Assembly (NCBI GenBank): GCA_002771355.1
Contig: PCSU01000039.1
Coordinates: forward strand, 1-35,379
Direction of reading: 5' to 3'
From: a candidate division WWE3 bacterium CG22_combo_CG10-13_8_21_14_all_39_12
GTDB lineage: Bacteria > Patescibacteriota > 4484-211 > GCA-002791395
Length of the DNA stretch: 35,379 nucleotides
Shown: positions 16,632 to 23,438 of the stretch, in pieces
Layout of the letters: every line of letters begins with the position of its first letter
How positions within the stretch are numbered: the stretch's first letter is position 1
Program-made: the position numbers and the translations under genes
Notes under the pieces: model-generated
Told to the model about the DNA's origin: nothing
The model's input: only the letters and a program-made list of their open reading frames with translations
Database searches by the model: none

Positions 16632-16874
16632 TCAAATGGAACTCGTTTCTGGGTCCTTGTGGACTCCTCTTTTTCGAGAATACCCGATCAAACAACTTGG
16701 GCAAACCTGCTCGTCAATCCCAAAGAGCTTCCCGCATGATAGACACCTGTTTTGTGTATACACACGGGTGAATCTACGTGGATAAGACCTTTGTCTCATT
16801 CGTGACCCCTTTCGGAAACGGTTCCTCCAGAAACCCAAGCGAGTTAACTCTCGTTTTCCGGAGACATGTAACAT
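16632..16874 (-). CDS. Small basic zinc-ribbon protein
   Basis: 80 aa if started at 16874, 55 aa from the internal ATG at 16799. Two CxxC knuckles, CLSCGKLFGIDEQVCPSC, form a probable zinc ribbon; the rest is strongly basic (many Arg/Lys), suggesting nucleic-acid or ribosome binding. Both candidate starts have a Shine-Dalgarno-like purine run (AAAGGGGG 5 nt before 16874; AAAGGGG 6 nt before 16799), so either or both may be used. A TATAAT on the minus strand at about 16931 would give a leader of roughly 45 nt to the first ATG. An intrinsic terminator follows. Family not recognised; coding status rests on the CxxC pattern, Shine-Dalgarno and terminator. Confidence 0.6.
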   Translation of the reverse strand: MLHVSGKRELTRLGFWRNRFRKGSRMRQRSYPRRFTRVYTQNRCLSCGKLFGIDEQVCPSCLIGYSRKRGVHKDPETSSI

Positions 16875-16982
16875 TTCAGCCCCCTTTCATGTTTTAAACC
16901 TTTAAACGTACCTCCACAAAATGTCATTATACTATAACGTATTTGATTTTAGCTCTACACATAAGCCTTTCTATAAAACATT

Positions 16983-17011
16983 TTGACAATCACACCAAAC
17001 CCACTTATTAT
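16983..17011 (+). promoter_or_regulatory. Promoter of the DUF2207 gene
   Basis: Consensus TTGACA (16983-16988), exactly 17 bp, TATTAT (17006-17011). The ATG is at 17023, so the predicted leader is about 4-5 nt, too short for a Shine-Dalgarno. Best-matching sigma-70 promoter in the window. Confidence 0.7.
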
Positions 17012-17022
17012 TGGATAAAGAA

Positions 17023-18870
17023 ATGAAACAGATATTTTATAGTTTTCTCCTTACGCTTGCGGTCACCCTTTTTATACCTTCTTCTGTTGAAGCAAAATCA
17101 TACTCTATTACCCAAGACATCTTTGAACTTAAGATCCAGAAAGATGGATCTGTGGAGGTTATTGAACAATTGACATATGACTTTGACGGAAGCTTTAGTT
17201 GGGCCGAAATGTACATTCCAACCACCAAGGATTCCCGTAAGACACCTATCTCAAATTTCACAATAACTACAACTGATGGAACGCCCATCACCATTAATAG
17301 TGCAGCTCAAGGATACGAAGATTTTTATGCAAACTGGTCTTATACTGCCAAAGATGAACAAAAAACGTTTGTAATTCGGTATAGTATTGAAAATGCTGTA
17401 AGAACCTACACCAATGTTTCTGAATTGTACTGGAAAATAATCGGTCCTGATTGGGATGTTCCCCATAAGAATATTAAAGTAACAGTAACACTCCCTTCTC
17501 CTGCCCCTGCAACAAGTGATATCTATGTATTTGGACATGGTCCTTTAACCGGACAATCTGAAATAAAAGACAAACAAACCGTACTATTCACTGCAGATTC
17601 TGTTGCCTCAGGACAATTTATGGAAATTAGAACCATCTTCCCCTCAAACCTAGTTCCAGACTCAGTAGTTTCTGGCACCACTACTATAAATACGATCCTT
17701 GATGAAGAAAAAACATATGTTACGCAAACAATTAACGCAGCCAAATCAGCTCAACAAACTCAAACACTTATAGTTTTGTGGGCACTTATCTATGCTCCGC
17801 TTGCTCTCATTATCTGGTTTATCTGGTGGTACAAATTCTGGAAAAAAACTGGTGAAGAATACTCACTCCCAGATATCGAAAAATATATGAGAGATTTGCC
17901 ATCAAATAGAAACCCGGCAGAAGTAGACTCCTTTTTATCACAAGGCAATAAACCTAACGTAAGGGCCTTTACGGCAACGATTTTTAGTTTAGCACAAAAG
18001 GGTTTCATTGAAATCACCGATAAACCAATCCAAAAAACGGGATTCTTTGGTACTAAACAAACATATGACACCAGATTAAAACGAAAAACGGATGAAAATA
18101 TATCTACACTTGCGCCATACGAAAATGATGTCCTTACGTTTATCTTTACTACCGTTGAATCTTCACCTGACGGGATCCTCAAATCACTATTTGGAAAAGA
18201 ACCAAAAGAAACTAAAACGGACAATGAGGTTACGATGGACGAAATTAAAGACTGGCTCAAAAGTAACCCGACAAAATTTCAAACATGGTTCAAATCATGG
18301 GCCGAGTCCATACAAAAAATGAGTGAGGATGTTATCGAGCCCGAAAGTATACAAGCCAATAAAAAGGCATGGATTGGAACATTGATCTTTACATTTGTTG
18401 GCCTTAACCCTTTGATAATCGTATTTGGTTTGATTCTCAACAGCCATATAAAACGATGGAAACAAAACTTAGCCAAAGAAGCACTCCAATGGAAATCATT
18501 TAAAAAGTTTTTAGATGACTTTGCTTCCTTTAAGGAATTACCACCAGAAAGCTATAAACTGTGGGAACACTATTTAGTTTTTGGAATTTTGTTTGGAAAT
18601 GCGCAAGGGATAATAAAAATGCTTCCCGTTATTCTTGAAAACCCCAATGCATCGTATCCGCTGTGGTATCACATGACAACGATTAACGGAATTAGTGACA
18701 TGACCCATACGGCAAGTTCAATATCTCAACTCTCTAATTCACTCAATGTATTAACATCAGAATTAAATACTGCCTCAACTTCAGCTGCACACTATTCTTC
18801 AGGAAGTGGTGGCGGATTTTCGGGAGGAGGAGGGGGTGGCGGTGGCGGTGGCGGCGGTGGCGCAGGGTAA
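17023..18870 (+). CDS. DUF2207-type membrane protein with poly-Gly tail
   Basis: 615-aa exported protein. Signal peptide MKQIFYSFLLTLAVTLFIPS with VEAKS cleavage context; an N-terminal beta-rich ectodomain (about 25-230, KIQKDGSVEVIEQLTYDFDG is typical of DUF2207); a transmembrane helix near 247-268; a cytoplasmic region starting with RNPAEVDSFLSQGN and TATIFSLAQKGFIEI; another hydrophobic segment near 450-475; and an extreme C-terminus GGGFSGGGGGGGGGGGGGAG, a common feature of this family. ATG 17023 is chosen over a TTG four codons upstream because of the promoter spacing. Function of the family is unknown; it is widespread in CPR. It ends inside a strong terminator hairpin. Confidence 0.88.
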   Translation: MKQIFYSFLLTLAVTLFIPSSVEAKSYSITQDIFELKIQKDGSVEVIEQLTYDFDGSFSWAEMYIPTTKDSRKTPISNFTITTTDGTPITINSAAQGYEDFYANWSYTAKDEQKTFVIRYSIENAVRTYTNVSELYWKIIGPDWDVPHKNIKVTVTLPSPAPATSDIYVFGHGPLTGQSEIKDKQTVLFTADSVASGQFMEIRTIFPSNLVPDSVVSGTTTINTILDEEKTYVTQTINAAKSAQQTQTLIVLWALIYAPLALIIWFIWWYKFWKKTGEEYSLPDIEKYMRDLPSNRNPAEVDSFLSQGNKPNVRAFTATIFSLAQKGFIEITDKPIQKTGFFGTKQTYDTRLKRKTDENISTLAPYENDVLTFIFTTVESSPDGILKSLFGKEPKETKTDNEVTMDEIKDWLKSNPTKFQTWFKSWAESIQKMSEDVIEPESIQANKKAWIGTLIFTFVGLNPLIIVFGLILNSHIKRWKQNLAKEALQWKSFKKFLDDFASFKELPPESYKLWEHYLVFGILFGNAQGIIKMLPVILENPNASYPLWYHMTTINGISDMTHTASSISQLSNSLNVLTSELNTASTSAAHYSSGSGGGFSGGGGGGGGGGGGGAG

Positions 18871-18895
18871 CGAAAGACCTCATGTCTTTCGTTAC
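18867..18895 (+). terminator. Hairpin terminator overlapping the DUF2207 stop
   Basis: GTAACGAAAGAC, 5-nt loop CTCAT, GTCTTTCGTTAC: a perfect 12-bp stem that includes the TAA stop. There is no T-tract after it, so it may act as a 3' stabilising hairpin as much as a terminator. Confidence 0.55.
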
Positions 18896-18938
18896 GGAAG
18901 TGCCAAGTAAGGCACTTCCTGGAGTATTCAGTGGCTAG
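18896..18938 (+). repeat. Dispersed palindromic repeat, copy 1
   Basis: GGAAGTGCC-AAGTAA-GGCACTTCC followed by TGGAGtattCAGTGGCT. The same unit, with loop sequence, trailing TGGAG and CAGTGGCT, occurs in reverse orientation at 21250-21292. It comes immediately after the hairpin at the end of the DUF2207 gene and about 26 bp after its stop. Confidence 0.75.
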
Positions 18939-19001
18939 GAAGGATATCGTGGATATTCAGGCAAATGCGATTTTTACCAAACACAAGGTCTTGAGTTTTA
19001 C

Positions 19002-19436
19002 CTAATACTGAAAATACATACAAATATCATCACCATTTTGTGCGACATTGTATGAAGTTATTGTTCCATCAGGCCCAGCTGAACAAACGGAAGATTGATA
19101 AGCCCCACTCTCAGTATCAGGATGTCCATCATACAAATATCCTCGTCCCCATGGATCCAATGGAATAGACTCAACATATTCAGGAACAAGCCCACTTGCA
19201 TCCCACAAGGCAGTGGTAAAGATATTGCCTGAAGCATCTGCAGGTACGTTTGCCTGTTCTAAAACACGGTACCTTTTAATCGCATCAAACAATTCCTTGA
19301 TATCACTTTGAGCCTTCCCAACTCGAGAATTTTCGAGAGAACCTTGATAGCTCGCTATTCCAATGCCTGCTAACAAGCCGATGATAACAATTACGACCAA
19401 AAGTTCAATAAGCGTAAATCCTTTGAAACTGTGCAT
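19002..19436 (-). CDS. Pseudopilin (GspG/type IV pilin-like), tandem copy 2
   Basis: 144 aa. Leader MHSFKG, then FTLIELLVVIVIIGLLAGIG with Glu5, then YQGSLENSRVGKAQSDIKEL. The C-terminal domain has PEYVESIPLDPWGRGYLYDG and two Cys (SVCSAGPD and DDIC) that could form a disulfide. It is clearly paralogous to the adjacent upstream gene (19486-19914): same order of motifs and near-identical first 45 residues, diverging in the surface-exposed middle. Own TATAGT box 6 nt before the ATG. Assembly machinery is not in the window. Confidence 0.92.
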   Translation of the reverse strand: MHSFKGFTLIELLVVIVIIGLLAGIGIASYQGSLENSRVGKAQSDIKELFDAIKRYRVLEQANVPADASGNIFTTALWDASGLVPEYVESIPLDPWGRGYLYDGHPDTESGAYQSSVCSAGPDGTITSYNVAQNGDDICMYFQY

Positions 19437-19442
19437 TTTTTA

Positions 19443-19448
19443 ACTATA
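19443..19448 (-). promoter_or_regulatory. -10 box of pseudopilin copy 2
   Basis: TATAGT on the minus strand, 6 nt (TAAAAA) from the ATG; leaderless geometry. Confidence 0.5.
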
Positions 19449-19485
19449 ACTAACTATGCGCGTTTATAATAGGGTACGTAGAATA

Positions 19486-19914
19486 TTATTCGTAGTACTT
19501 ACAAATATCGTCACCATTTGGCACTACGTTGTGAGATGAAAAAGTCTGGTCAGGACCCGCAGAACACACTGAAGTTTGCCATTGCCCTGGTTCTGAAACT
19601 GGACTTCCATCATAAAAATACGGTGTCCCCCATGGGTCAACAGGAACACTTTCCAAGTACTCTGGAACTAGTCCAGTTGCTGCATCTTCCCACACAGCAA
19701 CGGTAGAAATATTGTTTGGTGGTGGCCAATGCCCTTCTAATACAGAGTACCGTTTGACCGCATCAAATAGCTCTTTTACATCACTTTGAGCCTTCCCTAT
19801 GCGAGATCTTTCGAGTGAACCTTGATAACTTGCAATACCAATCCCTGCCAATAAACCAATAATGACAATGACAACCAGAAGTTCAATAAGCGTAAATCCT
19901 TTGGGGCTGTGCAT
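19486..19914 (-). CDS. Pseudopilin (GspG/type IV pilin-like), tandem copy 1
   Basis: 142 aa. Leader MHSPKG, FTLIELLVVIVIIGLLAGIG, Glu5 kept, YQGSLERSRIGKAQSDVKEL. C-terminal region PEYLESVPVDPWGTPYFYDG, SVCSAGPD and DDIC as in the neighbouring paralog, with a different central loop (HWPPPNNISTVAVWEDAATG). TACAAT stands 6 nt before the ATG, so each tandem copy appears to have its own promoter and could be expressed separately. 49 bp separates the two genes. Confidence 0.92.
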   Translation of the reverse strand: MHSPKGFTLIELLVVIVIIGLLAGIGIASYQGSLERSRIGKAQSDVKELFDAVKRYSVLEGHWPPPNNISTVAVWEDAATGLVPEYLESVPVDPWGTPYFYDGSPVSEPGQWQTSVCSAGPDQTFSSHNVVPNGDDICKYYE

Positions 19915-19920
19915 AAATTA

Positions 19921-19926
19921 ATTGTA
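19921..19926 (-). promoter_or_regulatory. -10 box of pseudopilin copy 1
   Basis: TACAAT on the minus strand, 6 nt (TAATTT) from the ATG; leaderless geometry. Confidence 0.5.
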
Positions 19927-19949
19927 TCTTATATCCCGAGGAAAATCTA

Positions 19950-20420
19950 CTATATGCTTTTGTGGTAAGAAAACTGAACATACAGAGCATATATGACACT
20001 GCTCGTTAACATACCAATTAACGCACCAACAATGACGTCTATAGGGTAATGAACAAATAACAATACTCTTCCAACTGCAACCAAAACTGCAACTCCAAAC
20101 CACACCTTGCGATTTGTATAATTATGGAGCCACAGTGTTGTAGCAATTGCAAACGCAACAGCTGCATGTCCCGATGGAAAAGATGCATAAGGGTTAACAG
20201 GTAACGTTAGCAGCTCAGTACCCAATGCCTGGAATGGTCGTGCCACAGGAAAAAGATACTTAATGATCGATACCCCAGTCCATGCGACCAACCCAGAAAA
20301 AAACAATTCAATAAACGTGCGCTTATGAGGTAAAAATAACGTTTTTAATCCAACAAAATATAAAACAATAAGTAATATCTCTCCAAAAAAGAGTCCAACT
20401 ATCTGATACAGACTTATCAT
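19950..20420 (-). CDS. PAP2-family membrane phosphatase
   Basis: 156-aa integral membrane phosphatase with the three-part PAP2 signature: KYLFPVARPF (Kx6RP, about 54-63), PSGHAA (about 82-87) and GRVLLFVHYPIDVIVG (SRx5Hx3D, with Gly in place of the first Ser). Likely substrates are lipid pyrophosphates such as undecaprenyl pyrophosphate, on the outer face of the cytoplasmic membrane. Its ATG overlaps the stop of uppP by 4 bp, so the two unrelated phosphatases are co-translated and probably serve the same carrier-lipid recycling. Confidence 0.9.
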   Translation of the reverse strand: MISLYQIVGLFFGEILLIVLYFVGLKTLFLPHKRTFIELFFSGLVAWTGVSIIKYLFPVARPFQALGTELLTLPVNPYASFPSGHAAVAFAIATTLWLHNYTNRKVWFGVAVLVAVGRVLLFVHYPIDVIVGALIGMLTSSVIYALYVQFSYHKSI

Positions 20421-21217
20421 GACACTAATAATAGTACAGAAACTGCTAGAGCCAAAACAATACGATACACAATGAAAATTTTAAGAGAATTGGTATTTAA
20501 GTATTTTAGCAACCAGTTAATTGCCCATACCGCAACGACAAACGTTACGATTCCTGCAATTCCAACAAAACCCCAATCCACATCTGGAGTTTGAACCAAG
20601 TCGACAAGTTTAAAAATACCTGCACCAAAAGTAATTGGTCCACCTAAAAGAAACGAAAACTTAGCAGCCACATGTCGAGGAAGTCCTCGAAACATACTCG
20701 CTGTAATGGTAACTCCCGATCGTGATGTACCTGGAATGAGTGCGATTGACTGAAACAGTCCAATAATAATTGCATCGAGCTCACCAATTTGTGAAAGGTT
20801 TTTGTCTGCTGTTTCTGACTGTCCAACAACTTTGACCTCTGTATAATTTTGCTCAACCCACCACATAAAAACTGCTACACCAATGAGCATGACAACAACA
20901 ACCCACGGGGAGCGTAAAACATCTTCAATGAGAGAGTCAAAAAGTAGTCCCAAACCTACGGCAGGAATAGAGGCAATAATTATTTTACGTAGTAACCTAC
21001 TCTTTTTCCATGACCGAAGCATGCTAAACCACTCCGCTCTAAAATAATAAAAAATCGCTAACGCAGTTGCTAAATGTAGCACCGCATCAACTGTGAGCCC
21101 TTGATCTTGCACATTAAAAATCTGAGGCAACAGTAACAAATGACCAGATGATGAAATAGGGAAAAACTCAGTTATCCCTTGAATTATTCCTAGTATTATT
21201 GCGTATACATAATCCAT
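20417..21217 (-). CDS. uppP: Undecaprenyl-diphosphatase UppP (BacA)
   Basis: 266-aa polytopic membrane enzyme that dephosphorylates undecaprenyl pyrophosphate to recycle the lipid carrier for peptidoglycan and other cell-surface polymers; family members give bacitracin resistance. Seen: QGITEFFPISSSGHLLLLPQ (about 13-32) with the catalytic Glu and Ser/His, and PGTSRSGVTITASMFRGL (about 162-179) with the essential Arg. The promoter reads TTGTGA-16 bp-TATAAT with the -10 only 7 nt before the ATG; the -35 overlaps the end of the dispersed repeat. Followed by the overlapping PAP2 gene. Confidence 0.96.
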   Translation of the reverse strand: MDYVYAIILGIIQGITEFFPISSSGHLLLLPQIFNVQDQGLTVDAVLHLATALAIFYYFRAEWFSMLRSWKKSRLLRKIIIASIPAVGLGLLFDSLIEDVLRSPWVVVVMLIGVAVFMWWVEQNYTEVKVVGQSETADKNLSQIGELDAIIIGLFQSIALIPGTSRSGVTITASMFRGLPRHVAAKFSFLLGGPITFGAGIFKLVDLVQTPDVDWGFVGIAGIVTFVVAVWAINWLLKYLNTNSLKIFIVYRIVLALAVSVLLLVS

Positions 21218-21224
21218 TGTCTTG

Positions 21225-21252
21225 ATTATAGCCCCTCACCTATCTCTCACAA
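21225..21252 (-). promoter_or_regulatory. Promoter of uppP-PAP2 operon
   Basis: Minus strand: TTGTGA (21252-21247), 16 bp, TATAAT (21230-21225), then 7 nt to the ATG. Leaderless start predicted. The -35 shares 3 bp with the repeat at 21250-21292. Confidence 0.6.
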
Positions 21253-21292
21253 GCCACTGATCTCTCCAGGAAGTGCCTTACTTGGCACTTCC
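21250..21292 (-). repeat. Dispersed palindromic repeat, copy 2
   Basis: Minus-strand reading: GGAAGTGCC-AAGTAA-GGCACTTCC, TGGAGagatCAGTGGCT, the same unit as 18896-18938 including the non-palindromic loop and tail. It begins 16 bp after the serS stop in the direction of serS transcription, the same relation to a stop codon as copy 1, and ends at the uppP -35. It may serve as the serS 3' hairpin. Confidence 0.75.
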
Positions 21293-21307
21293 TTTCAGCC
21301 TACGACC

Positions 21308-22582
21308 TCACCCAATAACATCTTTCCCCACCCATTCCCTCAAAACTTCAGGAACGATTACACTGCCATCCTCCTGTTGATAGGTATCTAAAATGGCAGC
21401 AATTGGACGAGTGTTTGTTATTGCCGTTGCAGAAATAGTATGTGGGTATACCGTTTCACCATCCTTGTTTTTATAACGAATATTAAGACGCCTTGAGTGG
21501 TAGCTAGCAAGATCAGAGTTTGAATGTGTCTCCATCCACGTCTGTTGACTGGGGAGCCACACCTCAACATCCCACTTTCTATGGGTGGCAAGGCCTACAT
21601 CTCCTGTACACATCTCAAGTACATGATAGGTAAGTCCAAGCTCTTGTAATATTTCTTCTTCGATTTCTAAAGCCTCTTTCATATACGCTTGAGAAGTTTC
21701 AGGCGTTGTAAAATAGATCATTTCAACCTTATCAAATTGATGAACACGTTTTATTCCTCGCACATCCTTACCCCACGAACCAGCCTCAGATCTAAAACAT
21801 GATGAAACCCCAGCATACTTAATGGGAAGATTGTTACCATCAAGCATATCGTCCATATGATACGAAACAAGGGCCTGTTCAGATGTCCCTACAAGGAATC
21901 GACGCTGTTCATCTTCTATCGTCTCACCTTGTGTTAGTTCATAAACCTGGTCATTCTCAGCTGGAAAATATCCGGTTCCATACAAAGGCCGTGATTTCAC
22001 AATCACAGGTGGAATCATGAGGCTAAACCCACGCTGAGTAACTTTTTTAATTGCAAAACTCATCAACCCCCAATGAAGTAATGCTGCATCGCCTTTAAGA
22101 AAGCTAAAGCGAGAGCCTGAGATCTCACCACTTTTGGTTACATCAATTAAATCTAAACGTTCACCGATGTCAAGATGTGACTGAGCGTCAAAATTGAATA
22201 TTTTCTTTTCTCCCCATACCTTTATCTCCTTGTTTCCTGACTCATCTGACCCAATTGGCATGCTTTCATGAGTAATATTTGGAAACCAATCCATATGTAA
22301 TTGCCATTTCTGGTCAACAACACGAAGATTATCTTCGATTTCTTTGATCTGTTCTTTTACCTTCCTACCTTTCTCAATTTCTTCAGAAGATGGTTTTTGT
22401 GTTTTTTGTGCACCGATATTCCTTAAGGCACGTAACTTCTCGACCTCTGTTGTTAGCTCACTTCGTTTTTTATCAAGTTCAAGGAAAGCATCAACATCAA
22501 ACTGTTCGCCTTTAAGATTACGATTTGTAATATTTTGTTTTAAGACCTCTGGATTGTTACGAATAAATGAAATGTCTAACAT
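21308..22582 (-). CDS. serS: Seryl-tRNA synthetase
   Basis: Class II synthetase charging tRNA-Ser, 424 aa, normal length. The N-terminal helical hairpin that grips the tRNA long arm spans about 25-105 (ELDKKRSELTTEVEKLRALR onward). The catalytic domain shows FLVGTSEQALVSYHMDDML, CFRSEAGSWGKDVRGIKRVH (motif 2), and TISATAITNTRPIAAILDTY (motif 3 region; a variant of the NGTxxAxTR type) with DGSVIVPEVLREWVG at the end. It starts 17 bp after the upstream membrane-protein gene, possibly co-transcribed. A copy of the dispersed repeat follows its stop. Confidence 0.96.
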   Translation of the reverse strand: MLDISFIRNNPEVLKQNITNRNLKGEQFDVDAFLELDKKRSELTTEVEKLRALRNIGAQKTQKPSSEEIEKGRKVKEQIKEIEDNLRVVDQKWQLHMDWFPNITHESMPIGSDESGNKEIKVWGEKKIFNFDAQSHLDIGERLDLIDVTKSGEISGSRFSFLKGDAALLHWGLMSFAIKKVTQRGFSLMIPPVIVKSRPLYGTGYFPAENDQVYELTQGETIEDEQRRFLVGTSEQALVSYHMDDMLDGNNLPIKYAGVSSCFRSEAGSWGKDVRGIKRVHQFDKVEMIYFTTPETSQAYMKEALEIEEEILQELGLTYHVLEMCTGDVGLATHRKWDVEVWLPSQQTWMETHSNSDLASYHSRRLNIRYKNKDGETVYPHTISATAITNTRPIAAILDTYQQEDGSVIVPEVLREWVGKDVIG

Positions 22583-22599
22583 ATTTTATGCTATTCCAG

Positions 22600-23349
22600 T
22601 TACGACGTGGATGACCCAACTGCCTCAAGAATATACACTTTAATAAACATAAATACAATACCAACAGCCAACAAAACTCCGTATAACGGCGTCTTTGCAA
22701 TTACCCATCCATAAAGACTCCCGAGAATTGAAAGTGCCAATAATCCATTTCCAAGATTAATACTAAAAGACTTAAAAAAATGCCACACTTTTGCTATACC
22801 TTTTGAGGAATCATACACACTCACATGCTGTAACATCAAATCAGCCTTTGGTAACTCATCTTTTATTACCTCGATTACAAAAGCAAAACTCTCATCTGTT
22901 GAAACTAACTTAATATTCTCTGGATCATAAAATGGTGGTGCTACATAATGATTTTTTATTGCTCGAATAATAAATGACCCTGGGTTTACATTAAAACCAT
23001 ACTGCCCTAACCTGTTTGAAAATGTGACTTTTATGACTTCTTTGCTATCTTTATCCAAAAGCTCAACAGCTGCAAGTGGAATAATGTTTTTTGACACTGT
23101 TTCGCTACACAAACCCCAAACCGGTGTGTTACGTGCCAGACGAAAATCTGACAACAATTCATGAAGCAAAAAAGCGGGAAGATTCCAATAATACTTAAGA
23201 GGTAATCGTATCTCCACAAGTAAAATAGCAAACCCAAATGCTAAACCCACTAACACAACTAGTAATAATCGTTCTTCAACGAATGAAACAAGCGTGGGAT
23301 CAGATTGTAAAGCCTCTAGAAATTCAAAAACCCCTTGTATTATCTGCAT
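22600..23349 (-). CDS. Membrane protein with internal carboxypeptidase-regulatory-like domain
   Basis: 249 aa, family not recognised as a whole. A hydrophobic helix near 28-47, then a soluble segment (about 77-140) of the pattern PVWGLCSETVSKNIIPLAAV, KVTFSNRLGQYGFNVNPGSF, IIRAIKNHY, which resembles a CarboxypepD_reg-like beta-sandwich (transthyretin-like fold: pre-albumin repeat with DxxGxYxFxxxPGxY). Two C-terminal hydrophobic helices lie at about 195-240. Such domains normally sit in surface proteins, so a role in envelope structure or adhesion is suggested only. TATCAT is 9 nt before the ATG; it is divergent from lysS and followed by serS after 17 bp. Confidence 0.7.
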   Translation of the reverse strand: MQIIQGVFEFLEALQSDPTLVSFVEERLLLVVLVGLAFGFAILLVEIRLPLKYYWNLPAFLLHELLSDFRLARNTPVWGLCSETVSKNIIPLAAVELLDKDSKEVIKVTFSNRLGQYGFNVNPGSFIIRAIKNHYVAPPFYDPENIKLVSTDESFAFVIEVIKDELPKADLMLQHVSVYDSSKGIAKVWHFFKSFSINLGNGLLALSILGSLYGWVIAKTPLYGVLLAVGIVFMFIKVYILEAVGSSTS

Positions 23350-23426
23350 ACTACCGTAATGATATCATAATATCCCGTCTAAATAGACAGGCAAAGATTG
23401 CAGTAAAAGAATTGATCCCCCTTTGC

Positions 23427-23432
23427 TATAAT
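23427..23432 (+). promoter_or_regulatory. -10 box of lysS
   Basis: Consensus TATAAT, 6 nt (GACATT) before the ATG at 23439; this decides the start over an upstream in-frame ATG at 23238 that would overlap the divergent gene. No Shine-Dalgarno. Confidence 0.6.
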
Positions 23433-23438
23433 GACATT

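Noticed and set aside
17790..18260. 156-aa minus strand frame opposite DUF2207
   Set aside because: No initiation signals and full overlap with a well supported gene.
23238..23438. 67-codon N-terminal extension of LysRS
   Set aside because: It overlaps the divergent membrane-protein gene and its promoter; TATAAT 6 nt before the ATG at 23439 marks the start.
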